A stretch of 64,000 nt of DNA from Silanimonas sp. (GTDB lineage: Bacteria > Pseudomonadota > Gammaproteobacteria > Xanthomonadales > Xanthomonadaceae): assembly GCA_026005095.1 (NCBI GenBank), contig BPKK01000001.1, positions 124,001 to 188,000 of the forward strand, read 5' to 3'. The stretch's first letter is position 1. Every line of letters starts with the position of its first letter. The position numbers and the translations under genes were made by a program. This document shows, one piece after another, positions 62,470 to 64,000 of the stretch. Under the pieces are notes generated by a model, which was not told the DNA's origin, ran no database searches, and was given only the letters and a program-made list of their open reading frames with translations.

Positions 62470-63021
62470 TCAGAGCATGCCGGTCTCGAGTTTCGCCGCC
62501 TCGCTCATCATCGACTGGTTCCACGGCGGATCGAACACCAGCTCGACGTCGGCCTCGGCGATGGTGGGAATACGCTCGACCTTGCTGCGCACATCGTCCA
62601 CCAGGATGTCGCCCATGCCACAGGCCGGGGCGGTGAGGGTCATGCGGATCGCCACACGGCGCGCCCCGTCCTCGCGGCGGCCGAGTTCCACCGAGTAGAC
62701 GAGGCCGAGCTCGACGATGTTCACCGGGATCTCGGGGTCGAAGCAGGTACGCAGCTGCGACCAGACGAGCTTCTCCACCTCCTCGTCGCTGGCGTCCTCG
62801 GCCAGCGCGATGGCTTCCGGCGGCTCCTTGCCGAGGGCATCGGCATCCTCGCCGGCGATGCGGAACAGATTGCCCTCCACGAACACGGTGAAGGAGCCGC
62901 CGAGCGCCTGGGTGATGTAGCCGACACTGCCGGCCGGCAGGGTCACGCGCTCGCCCTGCGGCACCAGCACGGCAGCGCAGTCGCGGGAGAAGCTGACGGG
63001 TTCGCTGGAGCGGCTGTACAT
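62470..63021 (-). CDS. sufT: Fe-S assembly protein SufT (MIP18/DUF59)
   Basis: CFDPEIPVNIVELGLVYSVELG...RMTLTAPACGMGDILVDDVRSKVERIPTIAEADVELVFDPPWNQSMMSEAAKLETGML. Confidence 0.93.
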   Translation of the reverse strand: MYSRSSEPVSFSRDCAAVLVPQGERVTLPAGSVGYITQALGGSFTVFVEGNLFRIAGEDADALGKEPPEAIALAEDASDEEVEKLVWSQLRTCFDPEIPVNIVELGLVYSVELGRREDGARRVAIRMTLTAPACGMGDILVDDVRSKVERIPTIAEADVELVFDPPWNQSMMSEAAKLETGML

Positions 63022-63161
63022 CGGGCGGAATCAGGACCAAATCAGCCCGAATTGTAGCCGCTGGCCGGGCGAGCCGGAATGACGGCGCCGTCCCCGTCCG
63101 GAACGGCCCACGGCATGGCGGCAGGCCGACGCCGGGGCCGGCCGTTCCGCGGGCCGGAGGC

Positions 63162-64000
63162 TCACCGCGGCGGCGCGACCTCCTGCAGCGACCAGCCCGC
63201 CTCGCCACGCTCGACCCGGAAACGCCGCTCCTGCACCTGCTCCCGCCAGGCCCCGGGGCGCTCGTACAGGCACTCGCCGGCGAGGCGCTCGTCGAATTCG
63301 AGGAAGCGGACCTCCATGGCCTCGCTCCCGAGCATGACCAGCGAGACGCCGTGGCGGCGGGTCTGGGCATAGCGCAGGCCGGGATAGCCGGCGATCAGCA
63401 GGGCATCGAGGGCCTCGACCAGGCGCCGGCCCGCCGCCCGGGTGGCCGCATCGCCATCGACATTCCTGCCGAGGATGCTGCCGAGCGTGGTGGAGGACAC
63501 GGCCGGGGTGGTGAACTCCACCACCCTCGCCGCGTGCTGGCTGGCGAAGCCGGCGTGGATGTCGCCGGAGAGCAGCAGGGCGCCATGGCGGTCGAACGCT
63601 TCGAACCAGGCTGCGCGCTCCACCGGGAAGGCATCCCAGTGGTCGACGTTGAGCAGCACCTCGTGGGCCCAGGCCGGCGGTGATGCGAGTTCGGGCCGGC
63701 GCAGGTCGAGCTGCAATGGGGTGAAGGACACCGAGCTCGCCACGATGCGCCAGTCTGCACCGGCATGGCGCTCCAGCGCTCCTTGTAGCCACCGGGCCTG
63801 CGCTTCGCCGAGGGCGCTCGGCGTCTCCGCCGCCCTGAGCCGTGCCAGCAGCCGGTAGGTCGGGGCGATGACGAAATAGCGGCTGCCCACGGCGTCGAAC
63901 AGCCGGCTTTTACCGAGCGCCGCCCAGCTCAGGCCGCGCGGCAGGTCGGGGCGGGCTTCGATCGGGCCGGCCTTCAGGAAGAAGGGGGCGGCGGCATCGT
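63162..64000 (-). CDS. PhoD-like metallophosphatase, C-terminal part (5' end beyond window)
   Basis: RWLQGALERHAGADWRIVASSVSFTPLQL...WDAFPVERAAWFEAFDRHGALLLSGDIHAGFASQ...FTTPAVSSTTLGS; open to 64000. Confidence 0.8.
   Translation of the reverse strand, partial: DAAAPFFLKAGPIEARPDLPRGLSWAALGKSRLFDAVGSRYFVIAPTYRLLARLRAAETPSALGEAQARWLQGALERHAGADWRIVASSVSFTPLQLDLRRPELASPPAWAHEVLLNVDHWDAFPVERAAWFEAFDRHGALLLSGDIHAGFASQHAARVVEFTTPAVSSTTLGSILGRNVDGDAATRAAGRRLVEALDALLIAGYPGLRYAQTRRHGVSLVMLGSEAMEVRFLEFDERLAGECLYERPGAWREQVQERRFRVERGEAGWSLQEVAPPR

Overview
64 kb of very GC-rich bacterial chromosome that is mostly housekeeping genes. Gene content (sspAB, petABC, miaB-phoH-ybeY-corC, purEK, fpr, TIGR02001-type porin, Oar-like receptor) suggests a Xanthomonadales-like gammaproteobacterium; this placement is an inference. 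I annotated about 58 protein-coding genes, three tRNAs (Ala-CGC, Arg-CCT, Asn-GTT), several intrinsic-terminator hairpins, a Pho-box-like operator, a G-quadruplex motif and a REP-like palindrome. I saw no CRISPR array, prophage, transposase or rRNA. Points most worth a second look: (1) an orphan MerP/MerT-like metal locus with a Cys-rich small protein and an unknown envelope protein, lacking merA/merR (6.6-8.5 kb); (2) two Pho-box-like 7-4-7 direct repeats upstream of an Oar-like TonB receptor (43.75-43.81 kb); (3) a cluster of single-base indels breaking five otherwise conserved genes between 13 and 30 kb, which looks more like sequence error than decay; (4) C-tracts upstream of fpr with strong G-quadruplex potential on the minus strand; (5) a minor-pilin/PilY1 cassette next to tRNA-Asn; (6) a SUMF1-domain lipoprotein lacking the formylglycine-generating catalytic cysteines. 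No clearly unprecedented system is demonstrable from sequence alone; the metal locus is the best candidate. All family calls come from reading the translations; no database search was run.
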